Positions 13,887 to 21,956 of a stretch of DNA of 48,703 nucleotides are shown piece by piece. Each line of letters starts with the position of its first letter. The stretch's first letter is position 1. Origin of the DNA: Prevotella sp. UBA2755 (GTDB lineage: Bacteria > Bacteroidota > Bacteroidia > Bacteroidales > Bacteroidaceae). The position numbers and the translations under genes were made by a program. The notes below the pieces were generated by a model, which was not told where the DNA came from, did no database searches, and worked only from the letters and a program-made list of their open reading frames with translations. The stretch is taken from NCBI GenBank assembly GCA_002353225.1, contig DEJF01000075.1:1-48703 (forward strand), read 5' to 3'.

Positions 13887-15013
13887 ATGAGGTGATAGTT
13901 CGAAATGTCAAGGACAGTAAGGAAATGAATGATTTCGTTCATGTTGTGGACGAAATCTATCTGAATTGTCCCCAGTACGTACCCGATCTGGAGTCTGATG
14001 TACGTATGCTTTTCGACCGTCGGAAGAACCCAGGATTGGAGTTTTCCGACATCCAGGCATTTGTCGCCTATCAGAATGACCAGCCAGTAGGGCGTGTCGT
14101 TGGGATCGTTAATTACAAGGCAAATAAGAAATGGAATGCGCAAAACGTGCGCTTCTCCATGATTGAGTTTGTTGACGACCTTGCCGTCTCAAAAGCATTG
14201 CTCGATGCAGTCTCCGAGTGGGGAAAGTCGAAGGATATGGAAATCATGCAAGGACCATTGGGTATTACTGACTTTGACAAGGAGGGTATGCTGGTGGAGG
14301 ATTTCGATATGGTGGGCTCAATGAACACCATTTATAATCCTGAATATTATCCTCGTCACATGGAGGCTTACGGACTGACAAAGGAGGTCGACTGGTTGCA
14401 GGTTCGTATTGATATCCCCCAAGAAATACCAGCAAGGTATGCCCGAGTGGCACAGTATGCCCGTGAGCAGATTGGGTTAAAGGTGAAGAAACTCACCTTG
14501 CGAGATATTCTCAAGGGGTATGGCAGAAAGGTGTTTGACCTCTTGAATGAGTGTTATAAGCCCATCTTCGGTTTCTCTGCTTTGTCAGAGGGTCAGATGA
14601 ATGACTTTATAGATAAATACGTCCGTCTGATTGACTTAAAGTTGATTCCTGTTATTGTCAATGAACAAGAGGATGTGGTGGGTGTCGCCATCACGATGGG
14701 CAGTCTCTCTAGGGCGATGCAGAAAGCGAATGGCCGTTTGCTGCCGATGGGATGGTATCACTTGCTGAAAGCACTGAAATGGAAGCGTGAGGATCATGCG
14801 GAGATGTTACTCATTGCTATCCGTCCGGATTATCAGGGACTGGGTGTGAATGCTATGTTCTTTGACGACCTGATTCCTATTTATAATAAATATGGTTTCA
14901 AATGGGCAGAGACTGGCCCCCAGTTGGAGAATAATGTGAGGGAGTTGTCACAATGGAAACCCCTCCATCCGCAGTATGTGAAACGTAGAAGATGTTATAA
15001 AAAGAATATATAA
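13883..15013 (+). CDS. YghO-like GNAT-family protein
   Basis: 376 residues, soluble, two GNAT-like halves. The N-terminal half matches the YghO layout: CPQYVPDLESDVRMLF, RRKNPGLEFSDIQAFVAYQN, QPVGRVVGIVN, then VSEWGKSKDMEIMQGPLG, GSMNTIYNPEYYPRHMEAYG. The C-terminal half ends with AEMLLIAIRPDYQGLGVNAM, an acyl-CoA/pantetheine-binding loop of the GNAT fold. The substrate is unknown; in a cluster with an ACP, transfer of an acyl chain from ACP or CoA to an amine is plausible inference. It overlaps the AraC gene by 4 bp and is 2 bp upstream of the ketosynthase gene. Confidence 0.8.
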   Translation: MNEVIVRNVKDSKEMNDFVHVVDEIYLNCPQYVPDLESDVRMLFDRRKNPGLEFSDIQAFVAYQNDQPVGRVVGIVNYKANKKWNAQNVRFSMIEFVDDLAVSKALLDAVSEWGKSKDMEIMQGPLGITDFDKEGMLVEDFDMVGSMNTIYNPEYYPRHMEAYGLTKEVDWLQVRIDIPQEIPARYARVAQYAREQIGLKVKKLTLRDILKGYGRKVFDLLNECYKPIFGFSALSEGQMNDFIDKYVRLIDLKLIPVIVNEQEDVVGVAITMGSLSRAMQKANGRLLPMGWYHLLKALKWKREDHAEMLLIAIRPDYQGLGVNAMFFDDLIPIYNKYGFKWAETGPQLENNVRELSQWKPLHPQYVKRRRCYKKNI

Positions 15014-15015
15014 AA

Positions 15016-16239
15016 ATGGAAAGAAGAGTAGTAATCACAGGAATGGGTATCTGGTCGTGCCTTGGTACGACCCTTGAGGAAGTACGCCAGTCCCTGTATG
15101 AGGGAAAGAGTGGTATCATTTTCAGTCAAGAGCGTGTGGAAGCGGGATTCCGCTCTCCGTTCTGCGCTGATGTACCAAAAGCAGACCTGAAACCTTTTGT
15201 GAACCGTAATTTCAGACAGTTCATGCCAGAGGAGGCACAATATGCTTATATGGCAACACGTGACGCTTTGGCAAGTGCCCGTTTGGAGCAAGACTATATC
15301 GACCAGCATGAGGTGGGAATTATCTATGGCAACGACTCTGTTGCTGAGGCTACTATGCGTGCCCTTGACAAGTTCCGCCAGTTTGGCTCGACAGCCGCTT
15401 GCGGAAGTGGTGCCATCTTCCAGTCGATGAACTCGACCGTGACGATGAACCTTGCCTGTCTGTTCCATCTGAAGGGTATCAATCTGACAGCGTCAGCAGC
15501 CTGTGCCTCTGGCTCACAGTCTATCGGTCTGGGTTATCTGTTGATTAAGAACGGACTCCAGGACTGTGTCGTCTGTGGTGGTGCTCAGGAGGCGAATATG
15601 TATGGTGTAGCCTCTTTCGACGGTATCCAGTCGTTTGCCCTTCGTGAGGATAACGATGCCTCTAAGGCGAGTCGTCCCTTCGACCGTGACCGTAACGGTC
15701 TGGTACCAGGTGGTGGTGCCGCAACATTGATTATTGAGGATTACGAGAGTGCTGTACGTCGTGGCGCTCCTATCCTTGCAGAGATTGTCGGATGGGGATT
15801 CTCAGGTAATGGTGACCATATCTCCACTCCTAACGTGGCTGGTCCTGCCCGTTCCCTGGAACTTTGTCTGCAGCAGAGTGGGGTTGATATCAAGGAGATC
15901 GGTTATGTCAATGCCCATGCCACTTCCACGAAGATTGGTGACAGTCGTGAGGCTCAGGCTATTGCCCAGATATTCGGTGACTATCGTGTACCTGTTACCT
16001 CTACCAAGAGCCAGACGGGTCATGAGATGTGGATGGCTGGCGCATCCGAGATTATCTATACCATGCTGATGATGAAGAACGACTTCATCGCTGGTAATAT
16101 TAATTTCGAGAATCCTGATGAGGAGACCGCCTGTGTGAATGTTGTTCCAGAGACTATCGAGGCTCATTTCGACACTTTCCTCAGCAACTCCTTCGGATTC
16201 GGTGGTACCAACTCAACCCTGATTGTGAAGAATCTATAG
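15016..16239 (+). CDS. Beta-ketoacyl-ACP synthase (KAS II/FabF-like), cluster ketosynthase
   Basis: 407 residues, thiolase fold. The catalytic triad is complete: Cys163 in SAACASGSQSIG, His301 in NAHATSTKIGD and His336 in KSQTGHEMWMAGASE. It therefore should condense malonyl-ACP onto a growing acyl chain, unlike chain-length-factor homologues that lack the Cys. It differs from housekeeping FabF (no canonical gatekeeper context, ends FGFGGTNSTLIVKNL). It is the only KS in the operon; aryl-polyene and flexirubin systems normally have two or more. The next gene, an ACP, follows after a 64-bp spacer of degenerate repeats. Confidence 0.93.
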   Translation: MERRVVITGMGIWSCLGTTLEEVRQSLYEGKSGIIFSQERVEAGFRSPFCADVPKADLKPFVNRNFRQFMPEEAQYAYMATRDALASARLEQDYIDQHEVGIIYGNDSVAEATMRALDKFRQFGSTAACGSGAIFQSMNSTVTMNLACLFHLKGINLTASAACASGSQSIGLGYLLIKNGLQDCVVCGGAQEANMYGVASFDGIQSFALREDNDASKASRPFDRDRNGLVPGGGAATLIIEDYESAVRRGAPILAEIVGWGFSGNGDHISTPNVAGPARSLELCLQQSGVDIKEIGYVNAHATSTKIGDSREAQAIAQIFGDYRVPVTSTKSQTGHEMWMAGASEIIYTMLMMKNDFIAGNINFENPDEETACVNVVPETIEAHFDTFLSNSFGFGGTNSTLIVKNL

Positions 16240-16303
16240 TCAGATTATCGAGATATCGGAATATCGAAAAACGAGATAACAAAACTTTTAAATTAAAAAC
16301 ATT
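16240..16303. repeat. Degenerate 10-11-bp tandem repeats in the KS-ACP spacer
   Basis: The spacer repeats a motif of the form TCGAGATATCGGAATATCG. Similar repeats fill spacers at 36296 and 38128 (and related ones at 29014 and 33706). It is the only long gap inside the operon. Confidence 0.5.
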
Positions 16304-16549
16304 ATGACAAGAGAAGAAATCATTGAGCAGGTAAATGGGCTGCTCTCAGAAGAGTTTGAAGTAGAACAGAGTGAGTTCACCCCAGATGCCAACCTGAAGG
16401 ACACCCTCCAGTTGGACAGCATCAATCTGGTAGACCTGATCGCTCTGGTACAGGTAACCTATAAGATCACGATTCCTGTGAACGAGTTGCATCAGATTCA
16501 GACATTCAATAATCTGTACGATTACATCGAGCAACACTTGCCGGCATGA
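16304..16549 (+). CDS. Acyl carrier protein
   Basis: 81 residues, acidic, four-helix ACP. The phosphopantetheine site is Ser39 in LQLDSINLVDLI (canonical DSL replaced by DSI). It would carry the acyl intermediates between the ketosynthase, ketoreductase and dehydratase of this cluster. Size and charge are typical of type II fatty-acid/polyketide ACPs. Its stop overlaps the next ATG (ATGA). No phosphopantetheinyl transferase is encoded nearby, so activation would depend on the genomic enzyme. Confidence 0.93.
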   Translation: MTREEIIEQVNGLLSEEFEVEQSEFTPDANLKDTLQLDSINLVDLIALVQVTYKITIPVNELHQIQTFNNLYDYIEQHLPA

Positions 16550-16959
16550 TCCTTAAAGGCGACGATATCAAGCGACTGATTCCGCAACGCGACCCTTTTA
16601 TGATGGTCGACGAGTTTGAGCAACAGGATGAGAACACTGCGAAGACGGTACTGACCGTCAGCAGGGGTAATTATTTCATGTTGCCCGATGGCATGATATC
16701 ACCGACTGGGCTGATAGAACATATCGCCCAGTCGTGTTCTGCCCTTGCCGCTTCTAAGGTGAATGGTGATACGGCGCCTATCGGCATGATTGTGGAAGTG
16801 AAGAATTTCTGTTGTCATCGTCGCCCACAGGTCAATGAACAGATACATACGGTTGTGACGTTCGGCTTCTCATTTGGGAATATGACGTTGGCGCACGGTG
16901 TCTCTGCCATTGGGGAAGAGACGGTGGCTGAGGTAGATTTGAAAATATATATGCAATGA
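16546..16959 (+). CDS. Hotdog-fold FabZ/ApeI-like dehydratase, catalytic His replaced
   Basis: 137 residues with the FabZ-type hotdog layout. The start RLIPQRDPFMMVDEF aligns with LPHRYPFLLVD of FabZ, but the catalytic His is Gln14 here. The partner acid is present as Glu58 in GLIEHIAQSCSA on the central helix. Either the subfamily uses another residue, or the protein acts as a thioesterase, isomerase or non-catalytic subunit. In the cluster it would be expected to dehydrate 3-hydroxyacyl-ACP. It overlaps both neighbours by 4 bp. Confidence 0.82.
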   Translation: MILKGDDIKRLIPQRDPFMMVDEFEQQDENTAKTVLTVSRGNYFMLPDGMISPTGLIEHIAQSCSALAASKVNGDTAPIGMIVEVKNFCCHRRPQVNEQIHTVVTFGFSFGNMTLAHGVSAIGEETVAEVDLKIYMQ

Positions 16960-19421
16960 CGGACTTATTCATCAGGTTATATCACTATTTCCGTAGCCAT
17001 CAACTGGTCTGCTGGATGTCTATGGCTGTGCTCTTCATCGTCTTCGGATGGTTTGCCACCCGCATCCATCTGGAAGAGGATATTGACAAGTTAATGCCGT
17101 CATCGAAGAATGAGGATGGCAGCATCAAACTCGCCTTTGCCGATTTGAAAATCAAGGACAAGACGTTCTTGTTGTTTGAGGGCTTAAAGGAGGATGTGCC
17201 CCCCGAGCAACTATCGGAAATATGTGACCAGTTCGTAGATACCCTCTTGCAGTGTGACTCCATAAGTCATACGATAGAGGATGTTTTTTACCAACTGCCC
17301 GAAGACTTGATGGTGGACGGCGTGGATTATCTCTCTGCCCATTTCCCAGCCTATATCGATACGACGGTCTATACCCGTTTCGATACCTTGTTGACGCATG
17401 AGCATTTCGTGCAACAGATGCAGCAGAACTACAACGACCTGCAGAGTGAGGTCGGTGAACTGTTCCCTGAGTTGATACAGATGGATCCTATGGGTATGCG
17501 CACTGTCCTCGCAGAACAATTCAGCCCGTTATTAAATGGAGGAACAGGTAGTTATAAGACGATTAACGGACATTTTTTCGTGCCCGACTCGACTGTGTGT
17601 CTGGCTTTTATAACTCCCCATTTCTCCGCAACGAACACAGGACAAGGTTCAGCGCTCTTTGAGATGATGAATGAGCAGATTGAGGAATTTGCCAAGAGTC
17701 ATCCCGATGTGCGTATCAGTTACCATGGCACTCCTGCAAGTGGCTATTATAATTCCTCACAAATCAAGCGTGACCTGACGACGACGATTACGGGTGCACT
17801 GATTCTGGTATTGGTATTCCTCTTAGTCAGTTTCCGTCGATGGAACACAATACCCTTATTATTATTGCCTGTAGTCTTCGGAACACTCTTCGGACTGACG
17901 ATGATGTATTTCATCAAAGGGCAGTTCTCGCTGCTTGCCTTGGGAATAGGTGGTGTTGTGTTGGGCGTGGCACTCAGTTATGTGTTGCACGTCTTGACTC
18001 ATCAGCAGTATGTGGGCGATATTGAGCAGATGTTACGTGACCAAGTAAAACCCGTATGGCTGGGATGTCTGACAACGATTGGCTCTTTTGCGGGACTGAT
18101 CTTTATCCAGACAGACCTGTTGCGTGATTTCGGACTCTTCGCCGCTTTTGCCATCCTTGGTACCACGCTGTTCAGTCTGACTTATCTGCCCCAGTTCCTG
18201 AAAGAGAAACAATCGGCAAAGCACTCTTTTGCTTGGATCGACAAGATCAATACCTATCCCTTTGACCAAAAGAAACCTTTGCTGGTTGTTATTGTGGTTA
18301 TGATGGTCGTTTGCATTGGTGCCTACCTCGTGGGTGGAACCCGTTTTGACGCAGATATGCATAACCTCGGCTATGAGGCAGAACTCACAGAGCATTCAGA
18401 GCAGGTGCTGCGTGACAAGACCTATACAGGGGATAAGCAGAAATACTTCGCCAGCAAGGGAAAGACCATGGAGGAGGCGATAGCAAACTTCGCTTTGTTG
18501 GACCAGAAACTCGACTCGCTCCAGCAGTTGGGACTGGTGAAGAGTTATACCCATACCAATCAGATATTTGTTCCATTAACGGTACAACAGCAACGTATTG
18601 ACGCATGGAAAGCCTATTGGACAGAAGAACGTCTGGCGAAAGTACGTCGCTTGATTGCTGAGACAGCATCACAGGCAGGACTGAGCCAAGATGCCTTTGA
18701 CACCTTCTTTGAGAAGGTGGCTGAGGACTATCAGCCTGATGCCCTGTATAAGGCAGACCTGATCCCGGCAGGTTATCAGTCAACATTGATGGAGCAGTCG
18801 TATGACGGTAGTTTCATGTGTTTCACCTCTGTCCGTTGTGCCAATGACAGCGTGCGTAGCAGTGATAGTGACTATATCCGTATCTGTGACGCTATCGCAC
18901 AGCGTCCGGAGTTATTGGTTCTTGACACCTATTATTATACTACTGACACATTAATGCGGATGAGCGAGGACTTTAATGTGCTGCAGTGGTTGTCCATGGC
19001 GTTTGTCTTTGTTGTCTTGTTGTTCAGTTTCCATTTCAACCTGAAATACACCATCTTAGGCTTCCTGCCCATCCTGCTCAGTTGGATGATCGTGTTGGGA
19101 GCAATGGTGTTGTTCGATATCCGCTTTAACCTGATAAGCATTATCATCTCCACCTTTATCTTCGGTATCGGTGTGGATTACAGTATATTCGTGATGGATG
19201 GACTTGTTCATCGAGACCAGCAGAAACTGACTTTCCATAAGACGGCGATCTTCCTGAGTGCCGTTACCTTGATAACGACGGTCAGCAGTATGCTGATAGC
19301 CTCCCATCCTGCTATCCGCTCTGTAGGCTTCTCCACACTTGTGGGGCTCCTCTCGGCAGTGATTCTCTCTTATGTGCTCCAACCTGCTATCTTCCGATGG
19401 CTTAACAGACAGAAGAAATGA
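16956..19421 (+). CDS. MMPL/RND-superfamily lipid exporter
   Basis: 821 residues, inner membrane. A first helix at about 17-37 is followed by a large periplasmic loop (to about 265), then five helices with sterol-sensing-like character (TITGALILVLVFLLVSFRRW to LPQFLKEK). The second half repeats this: helix near 445, loop, and helices from about 675 to the end (FHFNLKYTILGFLPILLSWM, FIFGIGVDYSIFVMDG). MMPL proteins use the proton gradient to move lipid-like products from the inner membrane; they are regular members of aryl-polyene and flexirubin clusters. Overlaps of 4 bp with both neighbours imply stoichiometric expression with the synthase genes. Confidence 0.9.
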   Translation: MTDLFIRLYHYFRSHQLVCWMSMAVLFIVFGWFATRIHLEEDIDKLMPSSKNEDGSIKLAFADLKIKDKTFLLFEGLKEDVPPEQLSEICDQFVDTLLQCDSISHTIEDVFYQLPEDLMVDGVDYLSAHFPAYIDTTVYTRFDTLLTHEHFVQQMQQNYNDLQSEVGELFPELIQMDPMGMRTVLAEQFSPLLNGGTGSYKTINGHFFVPDSTVCLAFITPHFSATNTGQGSALFEMMNEQIEEFAKSHPDVRISYHGTPASGYYNSSQIKRDLTTTITGALILVLVFLLVSFRRWNTIPLLLLPVVFGTLFGLTMMYFIKGQFSLLALGIGGVVLGVALSYVLHVLTHQQYVGDIEQMLRDQVKPVWLGCLTTIGSFAGLIFIQTDLLRDFGLFAAFAILGTTLFSLTYLPQFLKEKQSAKHSFAWIDKINTYPFDQKKPLLVVIVVMMVVCIGAYLVGGTRFDADMHNLGYEAELTEHSEQVLRDKTYTGDKQKYFASKGKTMEEAIANFALLDQKLDSLQQLGLVKSYTHTNQIFVPLTVQQQRIDAWKAYWTEERLAKVRRLIAETASQAGLSQDAFDTFFEKVAEDYQPDALYKADLIPAGYQSTLMEQSYDGSFMCFTSVRCANDSVRSSDSDYIRICDAIAQRPELLVLDTYYYTTDTLMRMSEDFNVLQWLSMAFVFVVLLFSFHFNLKYTILGFLPILLSWMIVLGAMVLFDIRFNLISIIISTFIFGIGVDYSIFVMDGLVHRDQQKLTFHKTAIFLSAVTLITTVSSMLIASHPAIRSVGFSTLVGLLSAVILSYVLQPAIFRWLNRQKK

Positions 19422-20740
19422 AGTATGATGTTGTTGTCATAGGTAGTGGTTTCGGCGGACTGGCTTGTGCTCAGTTATTGTCGAAGACAGGATGCCGTGT
19501 CCTCGTGCTGGAGGCTCATTGGCAACCAGGCGGTTGCTTACAGAGTTATCAGCGTAAAGGGCATACCTTTGACACCGGACTTCATTATGTGGGTGGATTG
19601 GGAGAAGGAGAGACATTGCATGATGTCTTCGGACAGTTAGGACTCTTACAGTTGCCTTGGCATAGGTTGGATGTGGATGGTACTGACCAGATAACCATTA
19701 GCGGACAGACCTATTGTTTGGCGCAGGGCTTCGGCCATTTCGTGGATGTTCTGGCGGCGAGTTTCCCCCAGCAGCGTGAGGCATTGAGGAAATATGTCGA
19801 TATGCTGCAAGGTCCTGACCCCAATCCTTCCGTCAGTGCCTGGCAGTGGTTGAACGAGACTTTCAGTGATCCGTTATTGATAGATGTCTTGTCTGGTTCC
19901 TGTCTCAAAACGGAGTTACGTCGTGAGTCATTACCATTATTGGCTTTCGCACATAGTCAGAAGAGTTATATCCAGAGCAGTTGGCGACTGAAAGGTGACA
20001 GTAGCCTGATCGTCCGTTCGTTGGTGGATGACATCAAGCACATGGGTGGTGAGGTCCTCTGTCGTGCCAAGGTAACAGAACTGATAGAGCAGGACGGACA
20101 GATCGTGGCTGCTCTGTGTGACAATGGTGAGCGTTACGAGGGTCGTCTGTTCATCAGCGATATCCATCCTGACCAGACCTTTGCTCTTGTCAAAGAGAGT
20201 AAGGTCCTGAAGAAAATCTTCCGTACTCGAATGGCGATGTTGGAGAATACTTATGGGATGTACACCTACTCACTGGTGCTGAAACCCGATACACTTCCTT
20301 ATTTTAATCATAATAAGTTCGTGTATGAGGGGGGAAGCGTCTGGGACGAAGCGACTGCTAAGGTGATGCTGAGTTGTAGGGTTCCGGAAGACGGCTCTGA
20401 CTATGTGGCGCTGCTTGACTTGCTGACCCCTTGCGACAGTAATCCGATGGCATTAGCGGAACAGGTGATACCAGGACTGCGTGACATGGTCAGTGAACAG
20501 TATGTCAGTACGCCCCATACATGGGAACGGTTTACCAATACCCCCGATGGTTCAGCGTATGGCATTCGGAAAGACTGTCGCCAGCCATTGCTTACCATGT
20601 TGTCACCCCGTACCCCGCTCGATAATCTGTTGTTGACAGGACAGAATGTGATGCTACATGGACTGGAGGGTGTCGCCATGACAGCCAGCCAGACCTATAA
20701 TATAATAAGGAATCATTATTTAGATAATTCAAGAATATGA
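19418..20740 (+). CDS. FAD-dependent phytoene-desaturase/CrtISO-like oxidoreductase
   Basis: 440 residues. The N-terminus is a Rossmann FAD site, VVVIGSGFGGLACAQLL (G9-x-G11-xx-G14), followed by the ribose-binding Glu of VLVLEAHWQPGG and the GGxxxS/T-type loop. The C-terminal FAD motif is LLLTGQNVMLHGLEGVAMTA. This is the amine-oxidase-like group that includes phytoene desaturases, carotenoid isomerases and retinol saturase, enzymes that act on long conjugated or saturated lipid chains. Here it could desaturate, saturate or isomerise an ACP-derived chain; which one is inference. It overlaps both neighbouring genes by 4 bp. Confidence 0.88.
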   Translation: MKYDVVVIGSGFGGLACAQLLSKTGCRVLVLEAHWQPGGCLQSYQRKGHTFDTGLHYVGGLGEGETLHDVFGQLGLLQLPWHRLDVDGTDQITISGQTYCLAQGFGHFVDVLAASFPQQREALRKYVDMLQGPDPNPSVSAWQWLNETFSDPLLIDVLSGSCLKTELRRESLPLLAFAHSQKSYIQSSWRLKGDSSLIVRSLVDDIKHMGGEVLCRAKVTELIEQDGQIVAALCDNGERYEGRLFISDIHPDQTFALVKESKVLKKIFRTRMAMLENTYGMYTYSLVLKPDTLPYFNHNKFVYEGGSVWDEATAKVMLSCRVPEDGSDYVALLDLLTPCDSNPMALAEQVIPGLRDMVSEQYVSTPHTWERFTNTPDGSAYGIRKDCRQPLLTMLSPRTPLDNLLLTGQNVMLHGLEGVAMTASQTYNIIRNHYLDNSRI

Positions 20741-21459
20741 GTAAATATGCATTAGTAACTGGTGGCAGCCGAGGTATCGGACGTGCCATCGTGATGAGAC
20801 TGGCAAAGGACGGCTATCAGGTCATCATTAATTATGCCAGCAATCAGGCAGAGGCAGAGAAAACTTTAGAGCAGATACAAGGACAGGGTGAGTTGCTCCC
20901 CTTCGATGTCAGCAATGCCGAGCAAGTCAAGGAGGCTTTGCAGGGATGGCAGCAGCGTCATCCAGAGGACTATATCGAGGTGGTAGTTAATAATGCGGGC
21001 ATCCGTCGTGACAATGTCATGGCATTGATGCCAGAGGCAGACTGGCATCGTGTGCTGGATATCACCCTCTCTGGCTTCTTTAATGTGACACAGCCGTTGC
21101 TGCCTGCCATGCAGTTGCATAAGTTCGGACGTATCATCAATATGGCAAGTGTCAGTGGACTGAAAGGTCTGCCTGGTCAGACCAACTATTCTGCGGCGAA
21201 GGGTGGTATCATCGCAGCCACCAAGGCACTGGCACAGGAAGTGGCCCGTAAGAATGTCACCGTCAATGCCGTAGCACCGGGATTCATCAAGACGGACATG
21301 ACAGAAGGCTTGGATGAGGCTGCCTTGAAGAAGACGATTCCGGCTAATCGCTTTGGAAATCCTGAGGAGGTTGCCGACTTGGTGGCTTTCCTTGTTTCCC
21401 CTAATGCAGGATATATTACAGGTAATGTTATTTCAATTAATGGAGGACTCTACACATGA
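20737..21459 (+). CDS. 3-oxoacyl-ACP reductase-like SDR (FabG family)
   Basis: 240 residues, classical short-chain dehydrogenase. Cofactor motif TGGSRGIG at 8-15, NNAG at 85-88, catalytic Ser138 in NMASVSG, Tyr151 and Lys155 in YSAAKGG. The structural Asn usually found in vNLxG is Thr110 here (DITLSG), a small deviation. NADPH preference is suggested by the basic turn after the first glycine motif (SRGIG). It should reduce the 3-keto group made by the cluster ketosynthase. It overlaps the desaturase-like gene and the LolA-like gene by 4 bp each. Confidence 0.93.
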   Translation: MSKYALVTGGSRGIGRAIVMRLAKDGYQVIINYASNQAEAEKTLEQIQGQGELLPFDVSNAEQVKEALQGWQQRHPEDYIEVVVNNAGIRRDNVMALMPEADWHRVLDITLSGFFNVTQPLLPAMQLHKFGRIINMASVSGLKGLPGQTNYSAAKGGIIAATKALAQEVARKNVTVNAVAPGFIKTDMTEGLDEAALKKTIPANRFGNPEEVADLVAFLVSPNAGYITGNVISINGGLYT

Positions 21460-21953
21460 AAAAGATTGTATTATTAATGTTTTGTCTGCTTGCTTGTTTT
21501 GTGAGCACTAATGCACAGACAGTTACCAAGACCACTCATAAGAAGGCTCTGAAGACCGATGTGGTAACTACTGGTACACTGACGGTTCGTAAACCGTCTT
21601 ACGTCTGCATCTCGACGGATAACGATCGTGACCAACTCATCATGGATGGTACTAAGTTCACGATGACAATGGGCAAGAAGAAGCATGTGACAGATAGTCG
21701 TCGTAACCCGATGTTTGCCACCTTCCAGTCTGTCCTTGAGGCTGTTATCAATGGTCGACCCATACCCTCAGGTGAAGACCTGACCGTGTTAACGAAGGGT
21801 AACGAGAAGACGATCACCATCATACCGACAGGTAAGAAACGTCAGATGTTCACCTCGTTTGTATTGGTGATAGATACTAAGACTTCCACCTTTAAGACCC
21901 TGCGGATGAACGACAGAAGCGGTGGTTATATGGAATATACTTTTAAGAAATAG
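21456..21953 (+). CDS. LolA-like periplasmic carrier protein
   Basis: 165 residues. MKKIVLLMFCLLACFVSTNA is a signal peptide; the Cys residues lie within the hydrophobic core rather than in a lipobox, so the mature protein should be soluble in the periplasm. The rest is antiparallel-strand rich (GTLTVRKPSYVCISTD, DQLIMDGTKFTMTMGKKKH, FVLVIDTKTSTFKTLRMND), as in the LolA half-barrel that shields lipid tails. LolA-like proteins are recurrent in aryl-polyene clusters, where they probably ferry the lipid product to the outer membrane. A second, separate LolA-like protein is at 44358. Confidence 0.78.
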   Translation: MKKIVLLMFCLLACFVSTNAQTVTKTTHKKALKTDVVTTGTLTVRKPSYVCISTDNDRDQLIMDGTKFTMTMGKKKHVTDSRRNPMFATFQSVLEAVINGRPIPSGEDLTVLTKGNEKTITIIPTGKKRQMFTSFVLVIDTKTSTFKTLRMNDRSGGYMEYTFKK

Positions 21954-21956
21954 TAA

